The notes beneath the pieces are model-generated. The model saw only the letters and a program-made list of their open reading frames with translations. It was not told the origin of the DNA and did not search any database. The position numbers and the translations under genes are program-made. A stretch of 64,000 nt of DNA, taken from the NCBI RefSeq assembly GCF_037325665.1, contig NC_090254.1, forward strand, positions 42,171,917-42,235,916, read 5' to 3'. Origin of the DNA: Littorina saxatilis. Lineage: Eukaryota; Mollusca; Gastropoda; Littorinimorpha; Littorinidae. Shown one piece after another: positions 34,130-45,430 of this stretch (position 1 is the first letter of the stretch; each line of letters begins with the position of its first letter).

Positions 34130-35684
34130 CATGGATATTGTACGACAGAGTAGGTCAGCGAAAGGATGAAAATGAACAGTGGATTTTATAAGTACGGAGT
34201 ATCTTACCTTATATTATCCGAGTAATTTCAAGCTTCAAGATTGCATACATTTACGTAGCAATAATGTTGAAGCCTGTATATGCACTTACTTGACACATTT
34301 ATTTTTTTCTCTTTTCTATTGTGTTTTGTAAAAAAAATTTTTTTTGTTGTTGTTGTTGTTGGTTGTTGTTGTTGATGTTGATGATGATGATGATGATGAC
34401 GACGACGAGATGATGATAATGATGATGATTGTGGAGATGATGATAATGATGATGATCGTGGAGAAGAAAAGAAGAAAAGCTAGTTGAAGCCCTTTATAAT
34501 GTTCCTTTTTTTTTTTTAGGCGTGTGTTACTTACAGTACCTGTTTATGTAAAGTAACATAACAGTTTCTCGCCCAATAATATTTAATTCAAGTGTCTTCG
34601 ATTTATGAATCCAAAAGGAATTTTGATCGCAGGAGGGTTGCAGAGTAATATGTTAAATGTTAAACATGTACATACGAACCAGGATTTTACCAGAATATGC
34701 AGTTGTTGATTTTTGACTCACATGCGAAGCAAAAGTGAGTCCATGTACTCACCCGAGTCGTCCGTCCGTCCGTCCGTCCGTCCGAAAAACTTTAACGTTG
34801 GATATTTCTTGGACACTATTCAGTCTATCAGTACCAAATTTGGAAAGATGGTGTATGATGACAAAGCCCCAAAAAACATACATAGCATCTTGACCTTGCT
34901 TCAAGGTCAAGGTCGCAGGGGCCATAAATGTTGTCTAAAAAACAGCTATTTTTCACATTTTTCCCATTTTCTCTGAAGTTTTTGAGATTGAATACCTCAC
35001 CTATATATGATATATAGGGCAAAGTAAGCCCCATCTTTTGATACCAGTTTGGTTTACCTTGCTTCAAGGTCAAGGTCACAGGAGCTCTTCAAAGTTGGAT
35101 TGTATACATATTTTGAAGTGACCTTGACCCTGAACTATGGAAGATAACTGTTTCAAACTTAAAAATTATGTGGGGCACATGTTATGCTTTCATCATGAGA
35201 CACATTTGGTCACATATGATCAAGGTCAAGGTCACTTTGACCCTTATGAAATGTGACCAAAATAAGGTAGTGAACCACTAAAAGTGACCATATCTCATGG
35301 TAGAAAGAGCCAATAAGCACCATTGTACTTCCTATGTCTTGAATTAACAGCTTTGTGTTGCATGACCTTGGATGACCTTGACCTTGGGTCAAGGTCACAT
35401 GTATTTTGGTAGGAAAAATGTGTAAAGCAGTTCTTAGTATATGATGTCATTGCTAGGTTTAGCTGAAGGTCAAGGTCATGTAAAGGTCAAGGTCAAGCAT
35501 ATGAGTCGTATGGGCTTTGCCCTTCTTGTTAAAGATACGGTTGTGTTTGTTCAGTCATTAAACAGGAAGAGAAATGAAATGATTTGTTATTGAAACATCG
35601 TCCCATGTAGAACTAGTCTATGTCACTGATTGTGCATGTATGTATATTCTTGCGCGCGCGCGTGTGTGTGTGTTTGTGTGTGTG

Positions 35685-35744
<60 letters not shown>

Positions 35745-36634
35745 GTACGTATGTATGTAGGTGTCTGTGTCTACATTTGTGCGTGTATGGGTTTCGCTAT
35801 CTGTGTGTCTCGGTGTCTATGTGCTGAAGGTTCGATGACTGGACAGTCAGTCTAGCTTTTCTCAGAAACGGGTTTAAACATCGTCTACTTAGTAAATAGG
35901 CCTACAGTCAGGTCATGCTCGGTTACATACAGTGGAATACAAAGCGGTGTACTGTACTGTTTCGGTATTTTTCTTTGTGTCGAGCACCGCTAAAGCATAT
36001 ATTAACTTTACACTTCGGTTTAGGTTAGCGTGCTTCAGTTCATTTTAAAAGAAAGAACATGGTTACCTCAGAAAACCTGTAAGGAAAGCAAGGAGCGCCT
36101 CAAAACAAACAAACTGACATGCAATATCCTTTACAGTTTCTGATTATATCGTGAAGGATTTTTTTTCTCTCCCATGAACAAACATTTATTTATTTATTTG
36201 TATTTTTTTCCACTTCACCTCATCTCGACTAACCGGAACACATCTTTTTATTTTATTTTTATTTGTGAAATACTGCTATGTATCGACACAATTTTTATTA
36301 CAAATCGTGTTGAACGCGTTTTGTAATAAAAATTGTGTAATCCGAACACGATTTGTAATAAATTTATTACAAAACGCACTTTTATTACAAAACGTGTCGC
36401 TACACTGCTACAGTAACATCTCAGAAATTAAATTCACTAGTATTGGGACCTAATGGTACGGGGACGCAATGGCACGTAATTGTATTGGGACGTAATGGTA
36501 CTGGGACGCAATGGTACTGGGACCCAATGGTATTGGGACGCAATGGTACTGGGACGCAATGGTACTGGGACGTAATGGTACTGGGACGTAATGGTACTGG
36601 GACGTAATGGTACTGGGACGTAATGGTATGTTCC

Positions 36635-36694
<60 letters not shown>

Positions 36695-37434
36695 TACACA
36701 CATACAAACACACACACGCGCGCGCGCGCGCGCAAGAATATACATACATGCACAATCAGTGACATAGACTAGTTCTACATGGGACGATGTTTCAATAACA
36801 AATCATTTCATTTTTCTTCCTGTTTAATGACTGAACAAACACAACCGTATCTTTAAAAATCAACAACTGCATATTCTGGTAAAATCCTGGTTCGTATGTA
36901 CATGTTTAACATTTAACATATTACTCTGCAACCCTCCTGCGATCAAAATTCCTTTTGGATTCATAAATCGAAGACACTTGAATTATTGGGCGAGAAACTG
37001 TTATGTTACTTTACATAAACAGGTACTGTAAGTAACACACGCCTAAAAAAAAAGGAACAGTATAAAGGCCTTCAACTAGCTGTTCTTCTTTTCTTCTCCA
37101 CGATCATCATCATTATCAATTCATCATCTCCACAATCATCATCATTATCATCATCTCATCGTCGTCATCATCATTATCATCAACAACAACAACAAACAAC
37201 AACATAATTTTTTTATTTACAAAACACAATAGAAAAGAGAACAAAATAAATGTGTCAAGTAAGTGCATATACAGGCTTTAACATTATTGCTACGTAAATT
37301 TATGCAATCTTGAAGCTTGAAATTACTCGGATAATATAAGGTAAGATACTCCGTACTTATAAAGTCCACTGTTCATTTTCATCCTTTCGCTGACCTACTC
37401 TGTCGTACAATATCCAAGCCACACACACACACGC

Positions 37435-37499
<65 letters not shown>

Positions 37500-37752
37500 C
37501 TGCCCAATTGTGTCGGGACCTAATGGTACGGGGACGTAATGGGATTCCTTTATGGGACGTATCGAGATGCAATTTTCTTGGGACCTATCGACACGCAATT
37601 TTGTTGGGACGCAATGGTACGGGACGCAATGGCACTGGGACCCAATGGTATTGGGACCCAATGGGATTGCTTAATGGGACGCAATGAGACGGCATTTTTT
37701 GGGACGCAATGGTACTGTGACACAATGGTACTGGGACGTATTGGCATGATCC
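33597..37752. repeat. Compound inverted-repeat block
   Basis: Left arm A (33,815-34,714 plus 35,531-35,742, interrupted by R2) and right arm A' (36,640-37,752) are inverted copies of about 1.1 kb. Each contains the 16-bp minisatellite, a (TG)n run, a (GAT)n-type run and unique sequence. A second inverted pair, X (33,597-33,812) and X' (35,745-35,955), brackets arm A. The middle (35,956-36,640) repeats in reverse the palindrome-plus-minisatellite unit seen at 22.2-22.6 kb. Confidence 0.75.
34715..35530 (+). mobile_element. R2 HINE-like element, copy 1 (816 bp)
   Basis: Starts after TTTTT with GACTCACATGCGAAGC and AAAAGTGAGTC (hairpin), then (CCGT)n. It carries many TCAAGGTCA motifs and ends ATGAGTCGTATGGGCTTTGC-CCTTCTTGTT. 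The uninterrupted site is preserved in the inverted arm at about 36,855. Confidence 0.85.
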
Positions 37753-37900
37753 CCTTTGTTGTTCTCTTCCTGCTGTTCTTCGGAATGGTCATCCTGGTGG
37801 CATTCTTTTTTCTCTGGTACGTTTTTTCTTCCAGCTTACGTTTGAAGGGGCTCGCGGTGAGCTCTTCTGCGGATGTTATACGGTCTTTCTGACGGTTTTT

Positions 37901-38465
37901 GAGTCACTTGAGAAAAAGTGACTCTATGTAATCGGTCAGTGTTAGTCTGTCCGGCCGGCCGTCCGGCCGGCCGTCCGGCCGGCCGTCCGTAGACACCACC
38001 TTAACGTTGGACTTTTCTCGGAAACTATCAAAGCGATCGGGCTCATATTTTGTTTAGTCGTGACCTCCAATGACCTCTACACTTTAACGATGGTTTCGTT
38101 GACCTTTGACCTTTTTCAAGGTCACAGGTCAGCGTCAAAGGAAAAATTAGACATTTTATATCTTTGACAAAGTTCATCGGATGTGATTGAAACTTTGTAG
38201 GATTATTCTTTACATCAAAGTATTTACATCTGTAGCCTTTTACGAACGTTATCAGAAAAACAAGGGAGATAACTAGCCTTTTCTGTTCGGCAACACACAA
38301 CTTAACGTTGGGCTTTTCTCGGAAACTATAAAAGTGACCGGGCTCAAATTTTATGTGAACGTGACTCATTGTGTTGTGAATAGCAATTTCTTCCTGTCCA
38401 TCTGATGCCTCATATAATATTCAGAACTGCGAAAGTGACTCGATCGAGCGTTTGCTCTTCTTGTT
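37901..38465 (+). mobile_element. R3 HINE-like element, copy 1 (565 bp), inside the transposase
   Basis: Starts after TTTTT with GAGTCACTTGAGAAAAAGTG-ACTC (hairpin), has (CCGG/CCGT) repeats and a TGACCTTTGACCT motif, and ends GAGCGTTTGCTCTTCTTGTT. It splits the transposase pseudogene between NPSSK and QKDRITSAEE. It is shorter than copy 2 through an internal deletion. Confidence 0.85.
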
Positions 38466-38469
38466 TTGA

Positions 38470-39298
38470 CGATGGATTGGAAAGCTCAACGGTAGAACCT
38501 TGAGGTGGAAGGACACAACCATAATATCCAGCGTTGTCACCGAACGCGGTGTAGATCGAATACACCGGAGAGGCTAGGCATGTGCAAATCCACTCCCATA
38601 CTTCAGTGTGCTCCCTCTCCTATCAAGGATGATGATCGGCCTTTCCAGCATTTTTGATGTTTGGGATATTTCAAACTACCCAACCATTGCTGTTGGAGCT
38701 GCCATTGCGAATACTCTGTCATGCAGTAGTTACAGTGTTTGGAAACGAATATGACGAGGCATGTCTGCGTTCAAAGCATCCTCCACCATATACTCAGCGT
38801 GTTCATCAATCTGGTCCCAAATGTGAAGCATCAGCTGACTTCGCAAGCTATCAGCTGCCGCTTGTTGTTTCAGTCTATGTACTGGATCAACAGGCTGGCC
38901 GTTCAACCGCTGGCAAGTTTGCAGGACTGGATCAGTGGCGACAACAATGCTTCTGAATAAGCAACGCCCATCTTTCGCGATGTTTATTTCAGATGTTGAA
39001 GGAAAGGGTACACCTGATGAAGCATCCGTCCCTGATGGTCGTGATGGTCCGTCAGTAGTTGCCCGAGGTGACCATGGTTGTTGTTTTGAAGCCGATGGTG
39101 ATGAGGTTGCAAAATCTGGTCGTGGTAATACCAAGGGCTGCGTTGATTCTGAAAACATGTATTCAGAAACAGGTGATCTGGATAGCTGCGATTGTGATTG
39201 CTCCGCATCCGCTGCTGATTGTTGCAATAATGTGGTTCTTGCAACCGGTGGTCGTGCTGGCAGTGGCGACTGCAGCGATGTTGAGTATTCAGAAACTG
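38470..39298 (-). pseudogene. OTU cysteine-protease domain within the transposase
   Basis: After a linker of about 90 residues rich in Ser, Pro and Gln (VSEYSTSLQSPLPARPP, then SPVSEYMFSE) comes INIAKDGRCLFRSIV, the catalytic D-G-x-C-L-F box of OTU deubiquitinases. LRSQLMLHIWDQ and HAEYMVEDALNADMP follow. Past two stops the frame continues FEISQTSKMLERPIIILD (the E-I-x-x-x-x-x-x-L-x-R-P-I core), then, in another frame, SIYTAFGDNAGYYGCVLP, the final strand where the catalytic His normally stands in NAHY or NHY. Here Gly occupies that place. The order and spacing match one whole decayed OTU domain. Confidence 0.75.
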
Positions 39299-40589
39299 AT
39301 TATGTAGCCAGTGATTGAAGTGGCGGCGATCCAGCAGCCTGTACTTGGAGGCGGTGGTGGGTGAGACGATGAAAGACCCTGTGAACTTGGAATTGCAAAT
39401 ACCATGGGCGACCCATTGGCTGACGCATGAAACTCGCTGCTGTCAAACACCTCTCTGGAACATGGCCATATGCAGCAGGATCTGAACCCATTGATGGCTG
39501 TGCTCATCTTGGCAGCTTTCAGGTATGCCTCATTGAACAACGTGCACACCTGACATGGGGTGACACGTCGTCCTGGGTGGTTACGCAGCCAACTCTCAAT
39601 GGCCTGGTCGTAGTAGGTTTGCAGGGGTTTGAAGAGTGAGCGGTCCATGGGCTGTATTTTGTGTGTCAACAGGATCACGCCGTTTTCCCTGGCTTGATTG
39701 ATTGCTCTGATGTTACAGGTGTGGCCATCAAGAATGAGTATAACTTTCTCATCCACTGTCGGCTTTACATGTCGGATGAAATGTTCAAGCCAGTCGCAAA
39801 AGGTGTCGGTATCCATCCACCCACTCTCATTGCTTGTGACAATGAAATCAAGTGGCGCTCCATTCGCTAGTTCTGGGGGCATACGCTTCCGTTTGAATAT
39901 CACCATGGGTGGTACGTATAGTTGCCATTAGCCGACGCACAGCATACAACTGTTGTGTTTGTGCCACGTTCCCCGCTCGAAAGAGAGCCTATTTGATTTG
40001 TTCCCTTCTGGCCAATCACCTTCTGGACAGTGCTGACGCCAGTTTCATCCATATTGTAGATGTGTGAACCTACCAGTCCGTTTTCATCGATGATCTTCTC
40101 AAGCAGGTCAAAGTAACGATAAACAGCTTCTTTGTTGATTGCTTGGGCTCGAGCCAATGACGTTGGCTCCGGCTGCCTCAAACTGATCTCAGTGTGCCTT
40201 CGCATGAACGTCTGATACCATTTCTTTCCAGTCATCTTTTTCTCTTTGTTAAGTGTGTGCGACATCCCGTTCATATCCGCGATCTCAAACGCGAGAGCCA
40301 TCAGTGCCCGCCTAGTAATCCCGAAAAAAGAATTACACAGAGAGAGAATGTGCTTCACCAGCTGAGCCTCAATTTCTTCAGGCAACAGCTGGTGTGTGCC
40401 GAGAAGTTTTGTCTTTCCATTTGCGTACCTGTTCTTGTTCGTTATAATGACGCTTCAAGGTTGCTTTCGGAATGTTATATTCCCTTGAACACACGTTCAA
40501 CCCTAGGCCATAGTAGTAGGTGTCCAATGCCGTGCTTAGCTCTTCGTGAGTCCTTTGGCCACTGAAAAAATAGAGACACGGGATAGGTA

Positions 40590-40720
40590 TAGCACACCCA
40601 CACACACACACACGCACACACACACACACACAAACACATACACGCACACACATTCACACACACACACACACACACTCAAACACATACACGCACACACATG
40701 CACACCCACACACCATAAAG
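40590..40720. repeat. (CA)n tract upstream of the transposase exon
   Basis: Interrupted cacacgcacaca repeats within the presumed first intron of the pogo-like gene. The Cys/Val-rich frames across it are microsatellite translations. Confidence 0.7.
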
Positions 40721-40929
40721 AAAGATGTTGGTATAAGTCTCTTCTTGGTAGGATTTTAAACTTCAATGTTCGCCATGACTAAAAAATAAAGTTTAGGTGT
40801 CCGAGACCTCCAAGCAGCATGACTTCATGTCGTCAGGAACTTAATGACGTCATGCCAAGCTGTTTGGAATTGTTCTATTCTTTTGTGATGTCTTGATTCA
40901 TCTGCAATCACTTTGTAAAGTTTACGGCG

Positions 40930-41360
40930 CCTAATATGGACCTTTGGTCCCCTAATATGGACCGGTCCATATTACGCGCCCACAGGCGGTCCATATTAGG
41001 CGCCCACGCATCCTTCAGTATTTGGTTTTACTCTTCGTTATCCAGGATTACAGAAAGCCAACACTCGCAACATACAATACAGGCACCCTGAGGTGTCCGA
41101 TAGAAGGTGTGGTTTATCTTGAGTTGTAAGCTATTTATGTGCAGAAACACTGATGAGTTTCGAGGGTCAGATTTAGAGTGTAAGCTATCAAAAGGGAAAA
41201 GGACTCACCGTTTGGGCTTCCGTGCTTTCCCGGACATATTTAACCTCTGCAAGTCAGCAAGGGAGAGTAACTCTATCGCTTGCAATCATTTATGAGTGCT
41301 CTCGCCTTGTTATTTCCAAGGAAAGGGGGTGGTCCATATTAGGAGCCGGTCCATATTAGG
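40930..41360. promoter_or_regulatory. Cluster of CArG-type motifs in a repeat
   Basis: CCATATTAGG, the SRF-binding CArG box, occurs exactly at 40930-40939 and 40951-40960 (inverted), 40991-41000, 41334-41343 and 41351-41360, with a near copy at 40967-40976. They sit in two clusters about 330 bases apart that look like the ends of a small mobile element (ggtccatattaggcgcc). Confidence 0.55.
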
Positions 41361-41820
41361 AGCCCTTCCCCTAATACGATTCCGTGGCAGTTTGTAAGCT
41401 CAGACGGATGGCACCTTCGGATAAAACACTTTTCCGGGGGAGCATTGCCCTGACTCTCTTAGCAGTCTCGGTTGCATTTTGCGCCCTAGATTTACACTTT
41501 CAGTAAAATCTAAGTGCTACATCAAGCATGAGTAACAAGGTACTAAGGTAGAGTGCACAACTGCATATCATGTGCATGTGAAATATTCTTTTTTTACACA
41601 CAAACCAACCAGTACACCCCTCCGCCCTTCCTCACTTGTAATTTACCACCATTATCACCGTTACCTGTTTCATCTTCTCGACTATTCAGCATAAGTCGAT
41701 CATAACCCGGATGTGTCAGTGTGGGCAGGACTCGAAAGCAGTATCATGTCGCTGGGTGTGCCACTCAATGATTGTATCTATTGCTTTCATAGTGCAATGT
41801 GAATAAGAACTTGTTGATAG

Positions 41821-42119
41821 GGCCAAAAAAAAAATAATAGGTGTGGTTACGGTAACATAGCCCCAAAAAATAGGGTAGGAAGGTGGGCAATTACTTTTTT
41901 TTTTTAACTTTTTTTTTCTAATGTGTACAAATTAAACCTACTTGACAGGGAAATAAGTGTGCGACTCGGGCGTTTTCGCTTTCATTGCGTTTTCTGCACT
42001 CGGTTACTTGGGTTTTTTGGTATTTTTTTGACAAATGTAATAAAAAGTTATAGGGTCGGCCCAAGAAAATAGGGTAGGTCGGGTTACCGTAACCACACCT
42101 ATTTTTTTTTTTTTAGGCC
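41821..42119. mobile_element. MITE, 299 bp, with TAG target duplication
   Basis: Inverted ends GGCCaAAAA...AGGTGTGGTTACGGTAAC and GTTACCGTAACCACACCT...TTTTAGGCC, each flanked by TAG (41818-41820 and 42120-42122). No coding capacity. A 3-bp duplication would fit PIF/Harbinger-type or related elements. Confidence 0.7.
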
Positions 42120-42147
42120 TAGAGCTCTGTTGAAGCAGGGGGGCCCG

Positions 42148-42345
42148 GGTAGCTCAGGTGGTAGTGCACTGGACTTGTGATCGAGAGGTCGCTGGTTCGA
42201 ATCCGGGCCGGGACGGACACGGGTCAACTTTATGTGCAGACTCAGAGACGGTATCCATCTCCCACCCCCGTGTCACCACAATGGCACGTTAAAGATCTTG
42301 GTCATTCTACCATAAGTGCAGATGGCTGATACCACCTAAACACGC
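42148..42345 (+). mobile_element. tRNA-derived SINE, plus strand
   Basis: Head GGGCCCGGGTAGCTCAGGTGG (A box in GTAGCTCAGGTGG) and GGTTCGAATCCGGGCC (B box), then GACACGGGTCAACTTTATG and ACAATGGCACGTTAAAGATC. The 3' limit is unclear and may extend to about 42,400. Confidence 0.8.
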
Positions 42346-42929
42346 AAACATCAAAAAGCCGTGAGGGCGTAAAACTCGAATCGTATAAACCAATTCATGT
42401 CCAATATAGGCAATTAAGACCTGACGGACAATAAGCCCCTTACAATTTACTTCTGTTAAAGCTCTGTTTACGTTGTGATCATGTTTCAATGCGTGTTTGA
42501 GCTCATTTGGGTTTAACTGAGAGCATGTGTGTCTCCCACCTTGACGAGATATTGCATGCCGTTAATACCTGTGTGAACATTGACTTGTTAGATTAGCCAA
42601 TCCCACATTAAACACACATTTGTTGCGAGGCTCCCGTGACATTACATTATTGTCTAACAAGTCCGAAGGAACAGATTTGGTATTTGATATAGCCACAAGT
42701 GTATGATCTTACACGTTCCTAATAGCCTTCATTGTCTCTGTCGACGCCCATTTGTAACCTCTTGCCTCCCTTTTCGTTTTAAAGTGCATGCTCTGAATTA
42801 CATCAAGGAATCAGTAATGGGCGAGGGCCGGTAGAAAAAAAAGAGCATTTTAGCATTTCTTATTCTGTTACACTGTTAAGATAAAGATCAATTCAAACCA
42901 ATTTCATTTGATTGAATTCAATACAATTC
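42346..42929. other. Unassigned stretch
   Basis: Nothing recognised apart from possible SINE continuation at the start. Confidence 0.35.
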
Positions 42930-42983
42930 TCACTCCCTCATTCTCTCTATCTCTCTCTCCCTCTCTCTCTCTGTCTGCTGTCT

Positions 42984-43016
<33 letters not shown>

Positions 43017-43266
43017 TCTATCTGTCTCTCTCTCTCTTTGTCTCTCTCTCTCACTCTCTCTCCATCTCTCTCTCTTTATATATATATATCTCTCTCTCTC
43101 TATCTCCCTCTCTCTCTCTTTCTCTCCTTTTATATCGCTGTCTCTCAAACCAAACACTTAAAATTAAAACACCTGCTTGTTACTGACTTGACTTCATATG
43201 TTCATGCATTCAACTATGTCTCTGTCCCTCTGTATGCCCCCCTCTGACTCCCTCTCTCTCTCTCTT

Positions 43267-43352
<86 letters not shown>

Positions 43353-43563
43353 CTTCTTCTTTAACTTGTTAAAACATTTAAAAATGTATCATTGTGTGTC
43401 TGTGAGTCCCAAGGACAGATTGTAAGAAAAGGCGTAGCCTTGAATCTTAATGCTTGTTAAATAAAATTCAATTCAATTCTCTCTCCTTTCATGTCATTGT
43501 CTCTCAAACCAAACACTTAGATCAAAACGCCTACTTGTTACTGACTTGATGCATTCAACTATA
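42930..43563 (+). repeat. (CT)n arrays with a retroposon-like 3' tail
   Basis: (CT)n runs at 42,940-43,125 and 43,245-43,350 are followed by aacttgttaaaacattt, ggacagattgtaagaaaagg, cgtagccttgaatcttaatg and AATAAAATTCAATTCAATTC. This segment recurs at 45,225-45,340, on the other side of the Tc1 element. Confidence 0.7.
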
Positions 43564-45084
43564 CTGTTCAAAAAAAGAAACGCATAGCTTGTAATATTTG
43601 GTTAATTTAGTTATATGGCTACAAGGATATCCACCAAACTGCAGAAAATGTTTATCTGGTCGTCGACCTTTTGTCCATTGCCACAAGTGAGCTCTGCACG
43701 TGACGCATGCGTTGTCAGTGTGGCTACAATGTCAAAATTGCTCATTTGGCATGGCCACTCGTCATGCTTCAGTGTAATCTCGTGAAACTCGGGGAATATT
43801 GAGCTCTCACCATGTCTTCCAAAACCCATAAAAGCGGATTGTTCGCCACAAAGAAATCAGACGACAATTCAGCGACGAAAGATGACCCGATTGAGCAGAG
43901 AAGACCGCCAAATTGCATTGGGTCGTTTACAAGCAGGCCAAAGTCAAAGTGCAATCGCCAGGCACTTCCACGTGTCCCTGAGCACCATCAGTAGACTGTG
44001 GGTCAGGTTTCAAGCCACTGGCTCCGTTGCTAACTTGCCACGAGCGGGAAGACCAAGGGCGACAACTGCTGCTCACGACCGCTTCATACGGCTCCGCCAC
44101 CTCCGGAATCGTTTCCTGTCGGCCTCATCTTCTGTCCAGGCTCTCCCCGGGCCACACCGATTATCGGACCAGACCGTGCGGAACCGCCTGCATGAAGCTG
44201 GTTTGAGAGCTCGCAGACCTCACAGAGGAGCTGTCCTCACCCGCCGCCATCGCCAGAACCGAGTGCAGTGGGGCAACCAGCACCTTCGCTGGACCGTCCG
44301 GAATCACTGGAGACACGTGTGGTTCAGCGACGAGTCCTACTTCCTGCTCCAGCGACATGATGGTCGGAGGAGGGTCTACCGGAGAGTAAACGAACGTTAC
44401 GCGCCCAACTGTGTGGATGAGGCACACGTTCATGGTGGTGGAGGCGTCATGGTGTGGGGGGCGATCAAATACCGCTGGAAGGAGCACCCTGGTGCACGTC
44501 CAAGGGCGCATAACTGCCCAGCGATACGTGGAGGAAATTCTGCGCCCACACGCCCTTCCTCTTCTGGCTGACCAGGATGCCATATTCCAGCAGGACAACG
44601 CTCGCCCGCACACAGCACGACTCACCACCCAGTTCCTCACCGACCACCATGTCCAGGTGCTTCCCTGGCCATCCATGTCGCCAGACATGAACCCGATAGA
44701 ACACCTCTGGGATGAATTGGACAGACGTGTGCGCAGGCGAGAAGAAGCGCCGGCAAATCACCGCGATCTATTGTAGGCACTTCAGGAGGAGTGGGACACC
44801 ATCCCACAGCAAGATATCCGGCATCTGATCCAGTCCATGCCCAGAAGGTGCCGGGCAGTTGTTGCTGCTCAAGGCAGTCACACCCCCTACTGACTTGACA
44901 GCCTCGGCACCCAATCGTATTGATTGACTGATTGATTTGAAGATGCAAATGAACTGTGTGTGCATTCAACTGTGTCCATACCAAATTTCAAACAAATAAT
45001 CTAAATATTGGATTTTCTGTTAATTTTTTCGAAAAATAAAACAAATTTGGCAAGTAGCAACTATGCGTTTCTTTTTTTGAACAG
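43564..45084 (+). mobile_element. Tc1 element, 1521 bp, near complete
   Basis: Perfect 24-bp terminal inverted repeats beginning CTGTTCAAAAAAAGAAACGC, flanked by TA at 43562-43563 and 45085-45086, the Tc1/mariner target. One transposase gene lies inside on the plus strand. The identical ends suggest fairly recent insertion. Confidence 0.95.
43882..44893 (+). pseudogene. Tc1-type DD34E transposase, one frameshift and one stop
   Basis: Cut-and-paste transposase. It starts MTRLSREDRQIALGRLQAGQ with a paired-type HTH (AIARHFHVSLSTISRLWVRF) and the GRPR hook, then a second HTH region. The catalytic residues are D in HVWFSDESYF, D in FQQDNARPHTA and E in DMNPIEHLWDEL, with 34 residues between the second D and the E. 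Frame 1 is open to about 44,475 (VMVWGAIKYR), where one extra base shifts it to the frame reading GRSTLVHVQGRITAQRYVEE. A TAG at 44,774-44,776 replaces a likely CAG in LLQALQEEWD. The normal end is TGA at 44,891 after GSHTPY. Otherwise full length, about 335 residues. Confidence 0.92.
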
Positions 45085-45099
45085 TATATGTCGCTGTCC

Positions 45100-45180
45100 C
45101 TCTTCCTGCCTCCATCTGCCTCTCTCTCTCTCCCTCCCCTCTCTCTCTCTCCCTCCTCTCTCCCCCTCTCTCTTTCTCTT

Positions 45181-45216
<36 letters not shown>

Positions 45217-45356
45217 TCTTCTTCTTTAACTTGTTAACACATTTAAAAATGTATCATTGTGTGTCTGTGAGTCTCAAGGACAGATTGTAAGAAAAGGCGT
45301 AGCCTTGCATCTTAATGCTTGTTAAATAAAATTCAATTCTCCCTCCCCTCCTCTCT

Positions 45357-45411
<55 letters not shown>

Positions 45412-45430
45412 TCTCTCTCTTTCATTCGTC
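45100..45430 (+). repeat. (CT)n arrays with second copy of the retroposon-like tail
   Basis: (CT)n at 45,120-45,212 and 45,345-45,420 bracket aacttgttaacacattt...AATAAAATTCAATTC, nearly the same as 43,360-43,480. Confidence 0.7.

Larger units (their letters stand above)
37752..40562 (-). pseudogene. Broken pogo/Tigger-like transposase with embedded OTU domain
   Basis: A plain DNA-transposon gene of the pogo branch. On the minus strand, after a TTTTTTCAG acceptor at 40,562, the order is as follows. First a psq-type HTH (YGLGLNVCSREYNIPKATL), then a CENP-B-type HTH (EEIEAQLVKHILSLCNSFFG and TGKKWYQTFMRRH). Then the catalytic Asp residues in IYNMDETGVS, LILDGHTCN and IQPMDRSLFKPLQ; the usual CLPPH before the last Asp is missing. 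A Ser/Pro linker follows, then the OTU domain, then after an R3 insertion a basic tail with ITSAEELTASPFKRKLEEK. Three frame changes (about 40,390, 39,919 from a doubled TA, and 39,300) and stops in the OTU part show it is dead. TIRs were not found. Confidence 0.8.

Noticed and set aside
38935-39318. Plus-strand 127-residue frame opposite the OTU/linker region
   Set aside because: Shadow of the minus-strand transposase-OTU sequence.
44161-44688. 175-residue minus-strand frame across the Tc1 element
   Set aside because: Shadow of the transposase on the opposite strand; GC-rich coding makes the antisense open.
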